60,453 bases of DNA from Balneolales bacterium (lineage in GTDB: Bacteria > Bacteroidota > Rhodothermia > Balneolales > Cyclonatronaceae), in the NCBI GenBank assembly GCA_020832405.1, contig JAFIET010000016.1, positions 1 to 60,453 on the forward strand. The letters are read 5' to 3'. The notes below the pieces were generated by a model. It saw only the letters and a program-made list of their open reading frames with translations, was not told the DNA's origin and searched no databases. Positions within the stretch are counted from its first letter, which is position 1, and every line of letters starts with the position of its first letter. Position numbers and translations under genes: made by a program. Below, piece by piece: positions 46,905 through 56,413 of the stretch.

Positions 46905-48410
46905 ATGTGTACCGGGCCTTTCTTAAATTCCAATGGGTTCGAGCCTCCGCCATTTTCTAACCTTTTTTGCGTGAAACTGCCCCCCTTTTCTTCATTTTAC
47001 GGCAAACTCGGCGCCATGACCATCGCCCGTTTTGTGACCATCGGCACAGCGCTGCTGGTTACCATGGTACTTACGCGCATCATATCGGAAGATGTGTACG
47101 GGGCATACCGCAAGCTTTGGCTGCTGTATCTGATTTTGGGCCCGGCTTTCATCAATGCGCTGGCAAGCACGCTGTATTACCGGGGCGGGGCGGGCAGGCG
47201 TGATGAAGCCATTGCCGTGAACCTGCTGCTCGGCGCTGCCGCAGGACTGCTCACCGGCGCCCTTGCCCTTGCCGGCGCCGGGTTCTGGGCCGAAGCGCTC
47301 AACCTGCCCGGCCTCGAAGCCGGCTTCAGGCTTTTTGCCCCCTACATGGCGCTGGCCGTATTTGCCGGCATTGCCGAGCCGTTGTTCATTACCCTGGGCC
47401 GCAAAAAATGGCTGGTGAGCTACAGCATCGGCTACAACCTGATTGAGGGCAGCCTCATTATCGGGGCCTTCATGTTCCGGCTCGATCTGCCCTACATCAT
47501 GCTGCTGATGGCCATCAGCCCGGCCCTGCGCTCGGCTTTTGTGATCGTCGCATCCCTGAAGAGCATGGCGCAGTGGCCCGTATGGCAGGCACTGCGCGCG
47601 GAGGCATCCGAATCTCTGCGCTACGCTTCCGGCATGTTTCTGCTGGCCGTTACCTCAACCGCGGCCCTTTATGCCGATAAATGGATAGTGGCCCTGTTTT
47701 TCGACAGCGACCGCCTGTACGCAGTCTATGAAATCGGGGCGCGGAAAATCCCTTTTGTGATTGCCCTCACCTCTGCGGTGAGCGCTGCGCTGGTTTCCGA
47801 GTACAGCAAACTGCTGAAAACCGGCACCTACGATGCGGCCCTGCGGGAGGCCCGAAACGCAAGCCGGCGCCTGAGCATGCTGCTGCTGCCGGTGCTGGCC
47901 GTCCTTTTTGTGTTTGCCGAGCAGGTGCTGTTTGTGCTGTTTGGCGGCTATGCCGACTCAGCCCCGATTTTCCGGATTTACCTGCTTACGGTGCTCACGC
48001 AGCTTGTTTTTCCGCAGAGTATGCTGCTGGCGCTGGGCCGCAGCGATGTGAACGCGCGCTTTAGCGTGGCGGAGCTGGCATTTAACGTGGCGCTGAGCCT
48101 GGCTCTTGTGATATGGATCGGCTTTGCGGGGCCGGCGCTGGCTACGCTGGCAAGCCATGTGTTTTTTACGGCCGCGATGTTCTGGTACTGCCGGGTGTAT
48201 TACGGCATACGGGTGCGGTCGCTGGTGCCGTTCCGCGGGCTGCTTCCGTTGCTGTGGGGTCTGCCGGCGGTGCTGCTGCCCGGCGCCCTGCTGAAGTATC
48301 AGACCGGGCTGCCCTGGCACGGACTCATCGTGGCTGCAACGATTGCCGCGGTATTTATCCTCATCCAACTTAACCCGAAGCAGGATGCCGGCACAACATC
48401 AGGACCCTGA
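46905..48410 (+). CDS. Polysaccharide flippase-like membrane protein (MOP superfamily)
   Basis: A 501-residue protein with about 14 helices (for example TIGTALLVTMVLTRIISEDVYGAYR and WPVWQALRAEASESLRYASGMFL). It matches the Wzx/MurJ-type polysaccharide biosynthesis flippases. The ATG at 46905 has only GGGG in front and adds 22 poorly structured residues; GTG at 46971 (protein starts KLPPFSSFYGKLGAM) would put the fold at the N-terminus, as is usual, and is the better start. The 3' end overlaps the comF start. The cargo (O-antigen, capsule or teichoic-like unit) cannot be told, as no glycosyltransferase is nearby. Confidence 0.85.
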   Translation: MCTGPFLNSNGFEPPPFSNLFCVKLPPFSSFYGKLGAMTIARFVTIGTALLVTMVLTRIISEDVYGAYRKLWLLYLILGPAFINALASTLYYRGGAGRRDEAIAVNLLLGAAAGLLTGALALAGAGFWAEALNLPGLEAGFRLFAPYMALAVFAGIAEPLFITLGRKKWLVSYSIGYNLIEGSLIIGAFMFRLDLPYIMLLMAISPALRSAFVIVASLKSMAQWPVWQALRAEASESLRYASGMFLLAVTSTAALYADKWIVALFFDSDRLYAVYEIGARKIPFVIALTSAVSAALVSEYSKLLKTGTYDAALREARNASRRLSMLLLPVLAVLFVFAEQVLFVLFGGYADSAPIFRIYLLTVLTQLVFPQSMLLALGRSDVNARFSVAELAFNVALSLALVIWIGFAGPALATLASHVFFTAAMFWYCRVYYGIRVRSLVPFRGLLPLLWGLPAVLLPGALLKYQTGLPWHGLIVAATIAAVFILIQLNPKQDAGTTSGP

Positions 48411-49194
48411 AAACGGACACGGCTCTCAGGAGCTACCCGGAAACACATCCCCCGAAACCCCAAATAACAAAACTGCGGAGCCGGCGGGCATTCGTGCGCT
48501 TTTTGAGGGCCTGCTGCAGGTTGCTTTCCCGGTGAACTGCATCGGCTGCGGCACGGCGCTGCCGGTGCGAACCCGCATTTTGTGTGAGCGCTGCCCGCAT
48601 GAGCAGTTCAGCGACCCCAACCCGGCCAACGAAGCGACCTGCGAAAACCTGATTCTGCCCGACGGAATCATGTTTCAGGATGCCCTCTGGAAATACGACA
48701 AGGGCGGCTTGCTGAACCGCATTATTCACATGCTCAAATACGAAGGGATGCAGCATGTGGGGGAGGAGCTTGGCTTTCTGGCCGGGCGGCGGCTTCTGGA
48801 GCGGCACATTGAGGGAAGCGGCCGCCTCGCCGATGGCAGGCCATTGCTGCTGCTGCCCGTGCCCCTGCACCCGAAACGGGAACAACAGCGGGGGTACAAT
48901 CAGGCTCGGCTTATTGCCGGCGGCATGCACGCGGCAAGCGGCATACCCGTTGCGGATGCGCAGCTGCTGATTCGCGAAAAGAATACCAAAACGCAGACCA
49001 AATTTAAGCTGTCGCAGCGCATGGTAAACCTGAAGGGCGCTTTTGTGCTCAATAATTACAGCGCGGTAGAGGGTCGGCATATCATTATTGTGGATGATGT
49101 GTTCACAACCGGCTCCACCACCTTTACCGTAGCACAGGAGCTGCAGAAGGCGCAGCCGGCCTCCGTTTCGGTTTTTACCATCGGGATGGCCTGA
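48385..49194 (+). CDS. ComF-family phosphoribosyltransferase-like protein
   Basis: A 269-residue protein from ATG 48385, overlapping the flippase stop by 26 bases; an upstream start at 48343 is possible. The N-terminus has a four-cysteine zinc finger (CIGCG and CERC), followed by a PRTase domain with the PRPP loop HIIIVDDVFTTGSTT and QQRGYNQARLIAGG. ComF proteins are needed for DNA uptake in naturally competent bacteria, but the biochemical role is unknown. Confidence 0.9.
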   Translation: MPAQHQDPENGHGSQELPGNTSPETPNNKTAEPAGIRALFEGLLQVAFPVNCIGCGTALPVRTRILCERCPHEQFSDPNPANEATCENLILPDGIMFQDALWKYDKGGLLNRIIHMLKYEGMQHVGEELGFLAGRRLLERHIEGSGRLADGRPLLLLPVPLHPKREQQRGYNQARLIAGGMHAASGIPVADAQLLIREKNTKTQTKFKLSQRMVNLKGAFVLNNYSAVEGRHIIIVDDVFTTGSTTFTVAQELQKAQPASVSVFTIGMA

Positions 49195-49308
49195 GGCGGG
49201 CGATGTTTCAAAAGCAGGCAATTAAGCGTATTTTAGCTGTTTACATATAAACCTGAAAACAAAGGGCGAACCGCACAGGCTGCAGGCAGGTGCGGTGATC
49301 CCGGAAAA

Positions 49309-50007
49309 ATGATGCTGAATAAATTATTCGCCGGAGAGCAGAAGTTTACTTACCTCGATTCGCCCGCGGGAATGCTCACCCCCAAAGGCTATCTGTTCGG
49401 CACGCGCGAAGCGGAGCTCAAAACCTACGCACCTGAGCTGCTTGAGCAAGCGCCCGCCGGTGAATGGCTGCGCAAGGCAAGCCGCTGGATTGAAAGTACG
49501 GATGCCATTGGTGTTTGGGTGAGCCTCATTCTGCTGGCGCTGCTGCCCCCGACCTGGGCTGTGCCGGTGGCCCTGGGGCTGATTGTACTGTGGCACCGCA
49601 GCCGAAGCGCGCTCGCAGGGCCGGCAGCTGACGCACCGCTCGGCGTGCTCTCGAATGAAATCGTGCTGTTTCTGGCAGGTGTTGCTTTCCTGTCGTGGTT
49701 TGGCATCAGCGGTGAAGCCGGAAAAGTAGCCTACGGGCTGCTGCTGTTCCTAACCTCTAAATTCGGCTGGAACCGGCTGCTGCTGAACCGGATTTTTGAA
49801 GGTGATGTCTATGGAAACGCGAATCCGGCCGCAGAATTACCCAAAGCCGGAAGCAACGACCGCATCCTTAATATGCTGCTTGTGCGCTTTGCCCTAAAGC
49901 AGGGTGTAACCCTCGCCTCGGTAGAAACCATGGAGCGCGACCTGATGCAGGCGATGGAAAAGAGCGCCGTGCAGCGCAAAAAGTGGGCTTTCCGCTCCAA
50001 AAAATAA
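49309..50007 (+). CDS. Conserved-looking membrane protein of unknown function
   Basis: A 232-residue protein with a soluble N-terminus (about 1-60), at least two hydrophobic segments (about 66-92 and 112-150) and a basic C-terminus (QRKKWAFRSKK). I do not recognise the family. The gene lies in an ordinary codon-usage context between comF and a lipoprotein gene, with a 22-base gap to the latter, so the two may be co-expressed. Confidence 0.75.
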   Translation: MMLNKLFAGEQKFTYLDSPAGMLTPKGYLFGTREAELKTYAPELLEQAPAGEWLRKASRWIESTDAIGVWVSLILLALLPPTWAVPVALGLIVLWHRSRSALAGPAADAPLGVLSNEIVLFLAGVAFLSWFGISGEAGKVAYGLLLFLTSKFGWNRLLLNRIFEGDVYGNANPAAELPKAGSNDRILNMLLVRFALKQGVTLASVETMERDLMQAMEKSAVQRKKWAFRSKK

Positions 50008-50029
50008 CTTCTTCCCGGAACAACTTTAT

Positions 50030-50653
50030 ATGATGAATAACTTTTTCCCGCCGGCCGTTAAGCCGGTTTTTTTCCTGCTGCTGGTTTGGATTGCTGCGGG
50101 CTGTGCCCGTACCGGCTGGCTGAACGATGATCCGCGTGTTACAAGCTGGTCGGTTTATCTGGAACAGGCTCCGCAGGAATCGTATGATCTGGACATGCGC
50201 CGGCTCGAAACCGGGCTTCAGGAAGCACTCAGAGCGGGTGCGGCTGATTCGCTTGCGGCCTCAGCACTGGACCGGGTACTTGCCGCTTACAGCCGCAGCG
50301 GACAGCAAACCCTGCGCATGGCCGATAACCCGATTGACGCCGACATTGTTTTCCGAATCGATGAGGTGAGCATCCGCGCGGTCCGGACCCTGAATGTGGT
50401 GCATCCCGGGCCGGTTTACAGAGTGCGTGTTGGTGTGAGCGGCTGGCAGGGACGGACAAAGGTGTTCGAAAAACGGATAGCTCAGCATGCAAACCTGGCG
50501 GTAACGGCAGCTGAAGGTGCGCGGTTTTATGTGCCTTCGGCAGAAGAGCGTGGCGATGCCGGTTTACAGCAGCTAACCATATACCCGGTGCTGCACTCAG
50601 TTTTCGGGCAGGTTTGGCAGGAAGCGGCTGACCACAACCGCACCCGCTACTAA
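50030..50653 (+). CDS. Lipoprotein of unknown function
   Basis: A 207-residue protein with a signal sequence ending in a lipobox (W-I-A-A-G-C at about residue 25). The mature part is mixed alpha/beta with no clear family; VVHPGPVYRVRVGVSGWQG may be a conserved strand pair. It sits behind an unknown membrane protein and before ubiE. It could be an envelope assembly or transport lipoprotein; I cannot say which. Confidence 0.75.
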   Translation: MMNNFFPPAVKPVFFLLLVWIAAGCARTGWLNDDPRVTSWSVYLEQAPQESYDLDMRRLETGLQEALRAGAADSLAASALDRVLAAYSRSGQQTLRMADNPIDADIVFRIDEVSIRAVRTLNVVHPGPVYRVRVGVSGWQGRTKVFEKRIAQHANLAVTAAEGARFYVPSAEERGDAGLQQLTIYPVLHSVFGQVWQEAADHNRTRY

Positions 50654-50814
50654 GCCGGCCGCTGCTAACGGAATGCAGGGCGGGCTTTTAAGGTTCAGCA
50701 TACATTAAACACAGGCCGGACAGCAGGTTCGGTGATCCCTTTTTATTTTATTATTTCAACCCAATACGACCGCTGGCTTTGAACGAAGCCCCGGCCTATT
50801 CCCAAAGGTTTTCC

Positions 50815-51507
50815 ATGAGTGAACAAGTAAGGCAAATGTTCGGCTCCATCGCCGAGAAGTATGATTTAATCAACACTGTACTGTCTTTTGGTATCCACCA
50901 CCGCTGGCGCAAAAAGGCGGTTAAGCTGAGCGGGGCAAAACCGGGGCATCATGTGCTTGACTGCGCAACCGGAACAGGCGATTTCGCCATCACCTTCAAG
51001 AAAAAAGTGGGGCCTCAGGGGCATGTAATCGGTACGGATTTTTCCGATGCCATGATTGCGCCGGCACCGGGCAAGGCCCGAAAAAAAGGGCTCGACATTC
51101 AGTTTGAAGTGGCCGATGCCATGGATCTGCCTTTTGAAGAAGACCGCTTCGATATTGCGAGCATTGCATTCGGCATCCGGAATGTGGACGATCCTGTGGT
51201 ATGCCTGCGCGAGATGGCGCGCGTGGTAAAACCCGGCGGCAAAGTGATCGTGCTCGAGTTTGGTCAGGCCTACGGAATCATGAAAGTGCCCTTCACCCTG
51301 TATTCCAAATACGTGATGCCAACTGTTGGCGGCTGGCTCAGCGGAAACAAGCATGCCTACGAGTACTTGCCTGAAACGAGCGCAAAGTTTCCTGCCGGCG
51401 AAAAATTCCTGGCGCTCATGGAGGAGTCAGGCGGGTACAGCACCCAAAGCTATCACACCCTTCAGAGTGGCGTTGCCTATATTTATGTGGGTACAGTAGC
51501 CGGATAA
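50815..51507 (+). CDS. ubiE: Demethylmenaquinone/ubiquinone methyltransferase (UbiE/MenG family)
   Basis: A 230-residue SAM-dependent methyltransferase from ATG 50815; a TTG at 50779 would extend it by 12 residues but AAGG at 50804 favours the ATG. Motif I is LDCATGTGDFA, and the family signatures YDLINTVLSFGIHHRWRKKAV (two adjacent stretches) and GIRNVDDPVVCLREMARV are present. In a bacterium with ACIII it should methylate demethylmenaquinone to menaquinone, the electron donor for ACIII. Confidence 0.94.
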   Translation: MSEQVRQMFGSIAEKYDLINTVLSFGIHHRWRKKAVKLSGAKPGHHVLDCATGTGDFAITFKKKVGPQGHVIGTDFSDAMIAPAPGKARKKGLDIQFEVADAMDLPFEEDRFDIASIAFGIRNVDDPVVCLREMARVVKPGGKVIVLEFGQAYGIMKVPFTLYSKYVMPTVGGWLSGNKHAYEYLPETSAKFPAGEKFLALMEESGGYSTQSYHTLQSGVAYIYVGTVAG

Positions 51508-51665
51508 GCCGCTCAGTTGCTTTCATTTGTAACTGAAAGGAATAAAAGATATTATTAAAAGATAGGGTTCTCCGTACCGGCTCATGATGTGTATGTTCAG
51601 AATTGACCCATTCGGAAGCAGACCCCGGGTTTACAGCTAATCAGCAAACTTTTTTTATTTGAATT

Positions 51666-52109
51666 ATGATGATGAATATTGAAGAAATTAAAGCCGTGAT
51701 ACCGCATCGCTACCCGTTTCTGCTGGTTGACCGTGTTTTGGAGATGGATGACAAAAAAATTACTGCCTTCAAAAATGTGACCGGTAACGAGGAGTTTTTT
51801 AACGGGCATTTTCCGGGTAAGCCCATTATGCCGGGCGTGCTGCAGGTTGAAGCGATGGCACAGGCAGGCTGCATTTTGTTTCTGAAAAAAATAGCGAAAG
51901 ACCCCAAAAATACGACCATTGTGTTTTCGAGTATAAATAAAGCAAAATTCAGAAAGCCTGTGGTGCCGGGCGACCGCCTGCACATGGAGGTTGAGGTTGT
52001 TTCACTGCGCAGGCAGTTCGCAACCATTAAAGGCATAGCAACCGTTGACGGTAAGATTGCCTGCGAGCTTGAAGCTACTGCTGCTTTTGTCCCTTCTGAT
52101 TCCATCTGA
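51666..52109 (+). CDS. fabZ: 3-hydroxyacyl-ACP dehydratase FabZ
   Basis: A 147-residue hot-dog fold protein; three ATG codons in a row (51666, 51669, 51672) make the exact start ambiguous by two residues. The catalytic pair is H48 (NGHFPGKPIMPGV) and E62 (QVEAMAQ). It dehydrates beta-hydroxyacyl-ACP in fatty acid elongation. panB follows after 21 bases. Confidence 0.95.
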   Translation: MMMNIEEIKAVIPHRYPFLLVDRVLEMDDKKITAFKNVTGNEEFFNGHFPGKPIMPGVLQVEAMAQAGCILFLKKIAKDPKNTTIVFSSINKAKFRKPVVPGDRLHMEVEVVSLRRQFATIKGIATVDGKIACELEATAAFVPSDSI

Positions 52110-52130
52110 TATTCCGCATCCCTTTTTATT

Positions 52131-52979
52131 ATGAGTACACAACTCGGAGATTCCGCCCACAAGCCTAACACTGTTAACCCGGTGAAAGTAACTACACAAA
52201 CGGTCGTTGATATGAAGCATCGCGGAGAAGCCATTAGCATGCTCACCGCCTATGATTTTACCATGGCCAAACTTATCGATGCCGCAGGTATCGATATTAT
52301 CCTCGTGGGGGACTCCGCAAGTAATGTGATGGCGGGTTTCGAAACAACCCTGCCGATTACCCTCGACCACATGATTTACCACACCTCCTGTGTGGTTCGA
52401 GGTACCGACCGTGCTCTCGTAGTCGCCGACCTTCCTTTTATGAGTTATCAGGTTACGACCAAAGAAGCGCTCAACAGTGCAGGCCGCATGATGAAAGAAG
52501 CCGGTGCACATGCGGTGAAGCTGGAAGGAGGCCGCCCGATTATCGATACCGTGGGCCGCATTGTGGATGCCGGCATTCCGGTGATGGGGCACCTGGGCCT
52601 CACCCCGCAAAGTATTTACAAATTCGGCACCTACAAAGTACGCGCTACCGAAGATGCCGAAGCAGAACAACTAATGGAAGACGCACGCCGCCTCGAAGAT
52701 GCCGGCTGTTTTGCGCTGGTACTGGAAAAAATTCCATCAAAGCTTTCGAAGAAAGTTACCGAGAGCATCAGCATCCCAACCATCGGTATCGGTGCGGGCC
52801 CGCACTGCGACGGGCAGGTGCTCGTGAGCCACGATATGCTCGGCCTCAATAAAGACTTTCATCCCCGCTTCCTGCGCCGCTATGCCGACCTGCACAGCAT
52901 CGTGGTTGATGCCGTTGGTAACTATGTGCACGATGTGAAATCCCGCGATTTCCCCAACGAGAAGGAACAGTACAACTAA
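52131..52979 (+). CDS. panB: 3-methyl-2-oxobutanoate hydroxymethyltransferase PanB
   Basis: A 282-residue TIM-barrel enzyme. Family motifs are [28 protein letters not shown] (metal-binding Asp), [17 protein letters not shown] and [17 protein letters not shown]. It makes ketopantoate, the first committed step of pantothenate and CoA synthesis, which links with the coaBC gene at 55145. Confidence 0.96.
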   Translation: MSTQLGDSAHKPNTVNPVKVTTQTVVDMKHRGEAISMLTAYDFTMAKLIDAAGIDIILVGDSASNVMAGFETTLPITLDHMIYHTSCVVRGTDRALVVADLPFMSYQVTTKEALNSAGRMMKEAGAHAVKLEGGRPIIDTVGRIVDAGIPVMGHLGLTPQSIYKFGTYKVRATEDAEAEQLMEDARRLEDAGCFALVLEKIPSKLSKKVTESISIPTIGIGAGPHCDGQVLVSHDMLGLNKDFHPRFLRRYADLHSIVVDAVGNYVHDVKSRDFPNEKEQYN

Positions 52980-53006
52980 TTTTTTTTACCCTGTTGATTT
53001 AAACTG

Positions 53007-53771
53007 ATGACCGCAAAGAAAGACCGGCTGATTCTCGTAGCCAACGACGACGGCATTTTCTCAAAAGGTATCCGCGCGCTGGTTGAAGTGGCAGAGCGTT
53101 TCGGCCGTGTAGTTGTGGTAGCGCCTGACCGGCAGCAGAGCGCGGTCGGGCACTCCATCACGATTTCGGAGCCGCTGCGCACGCAAAAATTTGAGATGAA
53201 AGACGGTGTAACAGCCATTTCCGTGAACGGTACACCGGCCGACTGTGTGAAGCTTGCTACCGATCAGCTGCTGGATGAAAAGCCGGATCTCGTGCTCAGC
53301 GGCATCAATCACGGCTCGAATGCGGGCATTAACATCATTTATTCCGGCACGGTGAGTGCCGCTACCGAGGGCACTATTCTCGGGTATCCCTCCATCGCTG
53401 TGAGCTGCATGGACTTTGCTGAGGATGCCGACCTCAGCGGGGCTCAGGAGGCCGCTGCCCGGGCCGTTCAGTTTGTGTTTGATAACGGCCTGCCCCGGGG
53501 CATCACCCTTAACGTGAACGCGCCCGCGGGCCCTTTTAAGGGTATGAAGTGGGCCCGGCAGGGCGACAGCCGCTACACCGATGAGTATGTGGCCCGTGTG
53601 GATCCGGTAAACCGCCCCTACTACTGGATGTTCGGCCGGCTCGAAGTGCTCGATGAAGCCGAGGATGTGGACATCAACGTGCTCAAAAGCGGCTTTGCCT
53701 CCATCACTCCAATTCAGTACGACCTTACGGCCTACAAGGTATTCGAGGCCATGTCCGGCATGGAGATCTGA
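53007..53771 (+). CDS. surE: 5'-nucleotidase SurE
   Basis: A 254-residue protein. The metal site has N13-D14-D15 (LVANDDGIF) and the Asn of SGINHGSNAG; APDRQQSAVGHSIT is the phosphate loop. It removes phosphate from nucleoside 5'- and 3'-monophosphates. It is 27 bases after panB and ends against the convergent lipase gene. Confidence 0.95.
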   Translation: MTAKKDRLILVANDDGIFSKGIRALVEVAERFGRVVVVAPDRQQSAVGHSITISEPLRTQKFEMKDGVTAISVNGTPADCVKLATDQLLDEKPDLVLSGINHGSNAGINIIYSGTVSAATEGTILGYPSIAVSCMDFAEDADLSGAQEAAARAVQFVFDNGLPRGITLNVNAPAGPFKGMKWARQGDSRYTDEYVARVDPVNRPYYWMFGRLEVLDEAEDVDINVLKSGFASITPIQYDLTAYKVFEAMSGMEI

Positions 53772-53781
53772 CCCGGAAGGC

Positions 53782-53802
53782 GATGCGGCTCAGGAGCGCA
53801 TC
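53782..53802. other. Short hairpin between surE and the lipase gene
   Basis: GATGCG (53782-53787) and CGCATC (53797-53802) with CT/AG also able to pair, in the 46-base convergent gap. No T-run follows, so it is a weak terminator candidate at best. Confidence 0.3.
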
Positions 53803-53817
53803 ACCCTATAAAATAGC

Positions 53818-54660
53818 TTAGCCGGGCTCTGTTTTTCTGAGTGACTGTGCTATTTCGACCCACAAATCCCGCCATTGCGGGATTTTTTTTGAAGAAATGT
53901 TGAGCCTGATCTGCTCGGCATGGGAAAGCGTTGTTTCGGCAATTACGGTGCCCCAGCGGGCGCCTTCGGTGGGTACGTATCCGTCGTTGAGACCTTCCCG
54001 CTCGTAAATATAGTTGTTGAAGGCAATCAGCAGCTTGTTGATCGGAATATCTGTGCCTTTGCCGCAGGCTGCAGTAACGGATTGATAAACGACCTCGGGG
54101 TGGTTAGGTGTTGCGGGGTTGAATTCCTGCCGAACATATTCCGGGCTGAGCTGCCGTAGTGCGCCCAGTACATCGCTTGGGATGTTGGGATACACGTTGT
54201 TTCCGAACCAATTCATGATGCTGAGCACGTTTTCCCGGATGGGATCCGGGGTGTTGAGGGTGAGCTTCGCCAGGCTTGTGCCCTGATGCGGGGTGCTTAT
54301 GGTGGTGAGGCTGAGGATATCTGTATGCCGGGCAAGCCTGCTAATGGCGTATCGAATATCAAGCCCGCCCATCGAGTGGGCAATCACGTGCAGTTTCGAG
54401 GCACCTGTTTTGGCTTTGATTACGTCAATGATTTCACACCAGGCTTCTGCCCGCGTGTTTATGCGGCCGTAGGGCAGAATGTTGGGGGCGAAGGCCAGCA
54501 CGCCGTGAGAACGAAGCAACATACAACTGCTATGCAGCAGCCCTTTGCTCACAAAGTTGCCAAGGGCTCCAAAGCCGTGGCACAGCAGTACGGGATGTTG
54601 CAGCATGATGGGTTCGGGCTGCGGAAAAGCATCGAGTTTCAGGCGCTCAAGCGGGTTCAT
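53818..54660 (-). CDS. Alpha/beta-hydrolase, lipase/esterase-like
   Basis: A 280-residue protein. The oxyanion region is HPVLLCHGFGALG, the nucleophile is S96 in AHSMGG, and NDGYVPTEGARWG with a late His in TLSHAEQI supply the acid-base side. It resembles triacylglycerol lipases/PGAP1-type esterases. There is no signal peptide, so it is probably cytoplasmic. It is the last gene of a run from yicC to here. Confidence 0.85.
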   Translation of the reverse strand: MNPLERLKLDAFPQPEPIMLQHPVLLCHGFGALGNFVSKGLLHSSCMLLRSHGVLAFAPNILPYGRINTRAEAWCEIIDVIKAKTGASKLHVIAHSMGGLDIRYAISRLARHTDILSLTTISTPHQGTSLAKLTLNTPDPIRENVLSIMNWFGNNVYPNIPSDVLGALRQLSPEYVRQEFNPATPNHPEVVYQSVTAACGKGTDIPINKLLIAFNNYIYEREGLNDGYVPTEGARWGTVIAETTLSHAEQIRLNISSKKIPQWRDLWVEIAQSLRKTEPG

Positions 54661-54665
54661 TGCGT

Positions 54666-55106
54666 TTATGGCAGGGGCTGAGGTTCGTGGGGTTCCGAAA
54701 ACTGCATTTCGACCGTGCGCAGCAGGGTAGGGCCGTAACTGAGTGTGAGCCGGAGCGCGGTTTCATCCCGGTTATAGCTGCCAAGAACTTTAACGCCATA
54801 AGGGTGAGCTCCCTGTGCGATGGCAATGTGCACCCGCGTTGCAGGGAAACGCAGAGGCACCTGCACGGTATAATCACGGCGGGTGAGAAGGCTGTCAACC
54901 CGGCTTGTCTGTACCTGCAGCCGGCCGGCCGGGATGCCGTAAGCGGCTAAGCTTTGGGTGATTACACGGTCCAGGGAACCAAGGTCGTGGAGCAGATAAG
55001 TTTTCGGCGGCGGGATGAGCAGCAACAGCAGCAGGCCTGCAGCACAACCAGCCAGCAATAGGCTGAAAAGCGACTGTTTTTTTTTGAGCAAATCTGAATT
55101 AATCAT
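54666..55106 (-). CDS. Membrane-anchored protein of unknown function
   Basis: A 146-residue protein with an N-terminal membrane helix (about 13-32, LFSLLLAGCAAGLLLLLLIP) and a beta-rich C-terminal domain. I do not recognise it. The stop is 5 bases before the lipase start, so the pair is probably translated together. Confidence 0.75.
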   Translation of the reverse strand: MINSDLLKKKQSLFSLLLAGCAAGLLLLLLIPPPKTYLLHDLGSLDRVITQSLAAYGIPAGRLQVQTSRVDSLLTRRDYTVQVPLRFPATRVHIAIAQGAHPYGVKVLGSYNRDETALRLTLSYGPTLLRTVEMQFSEPHEPQPLP

Positions 55107-55144
55107 CCCCTAAGATAGCCTCTGTGAAAGCAGTTTTCTGTTGC

Positions 55145-56404
55145 TTATTTGCGAAACCCGTCAGATCCGAAAATGGTGCTGAGAATGGTTTCAGACAGAC
55201 TCAGCTTACTGCCGCTGAGCGGAAGGGTGAACTCCTGCCCCTGCCTTTCCCCGATGAGCAGAACGTCGTTAGTATCGGCTTCAAAGCCCGTTCCGGGTCT
55301 GCCGATGGTATTGCCAACCATGAAATCTGCTTTTTTGCGTTTTCTTTTTTCTGATGCCTGCTTTACGAGCTCTTCGGTTTCCATGGCAAAACCGATCAGG
55401 GTTTGGTGCGGCAGCTTGTTTTCTCCCAGCCATTGCAGGGTATCCGGGGTTTTCTCAAGCTTGAGCAGGAGTTCAGCGCCTTCTTTCTTGACTTTATGTG
55501 AAGCCCGGTTTGCAGGCCGGAAATCCGACACAGCGGCTGCCAGAATGAAGACATCATGCGCTTCATGCCGGCTTTTAACGGCTTCAAAAAGATCCTGCGC
55601 CGAAACGACCGGAACCGCGGCGGCTCCTTTCGGGGGGCTCAGCGCTACCCTGCCGTGAACGAGCGTAACTTCAGCACCAAGCTTCATCGCAGCTTCCGCC
55701 ATGGCGAAGCCCATCTTGCCGGTGCTTGGGTTGGAAAGAAAGCGGACGGCGTCGGCATATTCGCGGGTAGGGCCCGCCGTGATGAGTACGCGCTTGCCGG
55801 AAAGTGCACCCTGTGATGCCGCGTTCCCGTTCTGCTTTGGAAACAGCTTTTCAAGAGCATCGATGATAGCAGGAAACTCAGGCAGGCGGCCGGTATCTTC
55901 GAGCCCGCTTGCGAGGTAGCCGTGCCCGGGTTCGATAAGGTGGTAGCCGTATTCAGCGGCAAGCGCACGGTTACGGCGTGTTGATGGGGCTTCGTACATG
56001 CCGCCGTCCATGGTGGGGCAGATCATTACCGGGCAACGGGCTGCGAGCACGGTAGAGGTGAGCATGTTATCAGACAGGCCGTGCACAATTTTGGCCAGGG
56101 TGTTGGCGGTGCAGGGGGCAATCAGCATCGCATCGGCCCACTCGGCCCACTGAATGTGGCGCGACCAGCTTTCGGCCACGTCGCTGTCCTGAGGGAAAAC
56201 ATCAACCGGCACGGGCTGCCGGGAAAGCGCACTCATGGTATCCTTCCCTAAAAAACGAAGTGCGGAAGGCGTCATGATACAACGCACTTCCGCATCAAGT
56301 TTCTGAAGTTCGCGCAATAAAAAAGCCGCTTTATAGGCGGCTATACCGCCCGTGATACCCAAAATGATGCGCTTACGGGCCAGCGGACGGGTTTCGGAAA
56401 TCAT
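55145..56404 (-). CDS. coaBC: Bifunctional phosphopantothenoylcysteine decarboxylase/synthase CoaBC
   Basis: A 419-residue fusion. The N-terminal flavoprotein CoaC (about 1-190) has LGITGGIAAYKA, APCTANTLAKIVHGLSDNML and the MICPTMDGGMY loop; the C-terminal CoaB (about 200-419) has VLITAGPTREYADAVRFLSNPSTG (two stretches) and AAAVSDFRP. It carries out two steps of CoA synthesis from phosphopantothenate. The gene lies directly after the omega-like gene, as in many bacteria. Confidence 0.95.
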   Translation of the reverse strand: MISETRPLARKRIILGITGGIAAYKAAFLLRELQKLDAEVRCIMTPSALRFLGKDTMSALSRQPVPVDVFPQDSDVAESWSRHIQWAEWADAMLIAPCTANTLAKIVHGLSDNMLTSTVLAARCPVMICPTMDGGMYEAPSTRRNRALAAEYGYHLIEPGHGYLASGLEDTGRLPEFPAIIDALEKLFPKQNGNAASQGALSGKRVLITAGPTREYADAVRFLSNPSTGKMGFAMAEAAMKLGAEVTLVHGRVALSPPKGAAAVPVVSAQDLFEAVKSRHEAHDVFILAAAVSDFRPANRASHKVKKEGAELLLKLEKTPDTLQWLGENKLPHQTLIGFAMETEELVKQASEKRKRKKADFMVGNTIGRPGTGFEADTNDVLLIGERQGQEFTLPLSGSKLSLSETILSTIFGSDGFRK

Positions 56405-56413
56405 CCTGAAAAA

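Noticed and set aside
46930-46960. GGGTTCGAGCC followed by TCCGCCA, resembling a tRNA or tmRNA 3' end
   Set aside because: The bases flanking the TTCGAGC loop do not form a five-pair T-stem and no acceptor, D-arm or anticodon arm is found upstream. It may be a decayed tRNA end, but chance is as likely. It does suggest that the extra N-terminus of the flippase from 46905 is not real.
52002-52670. A 222-codon open frame on the minus strand
   Set aside because: Antisense to fabZ and panB, both certain by their motifs.
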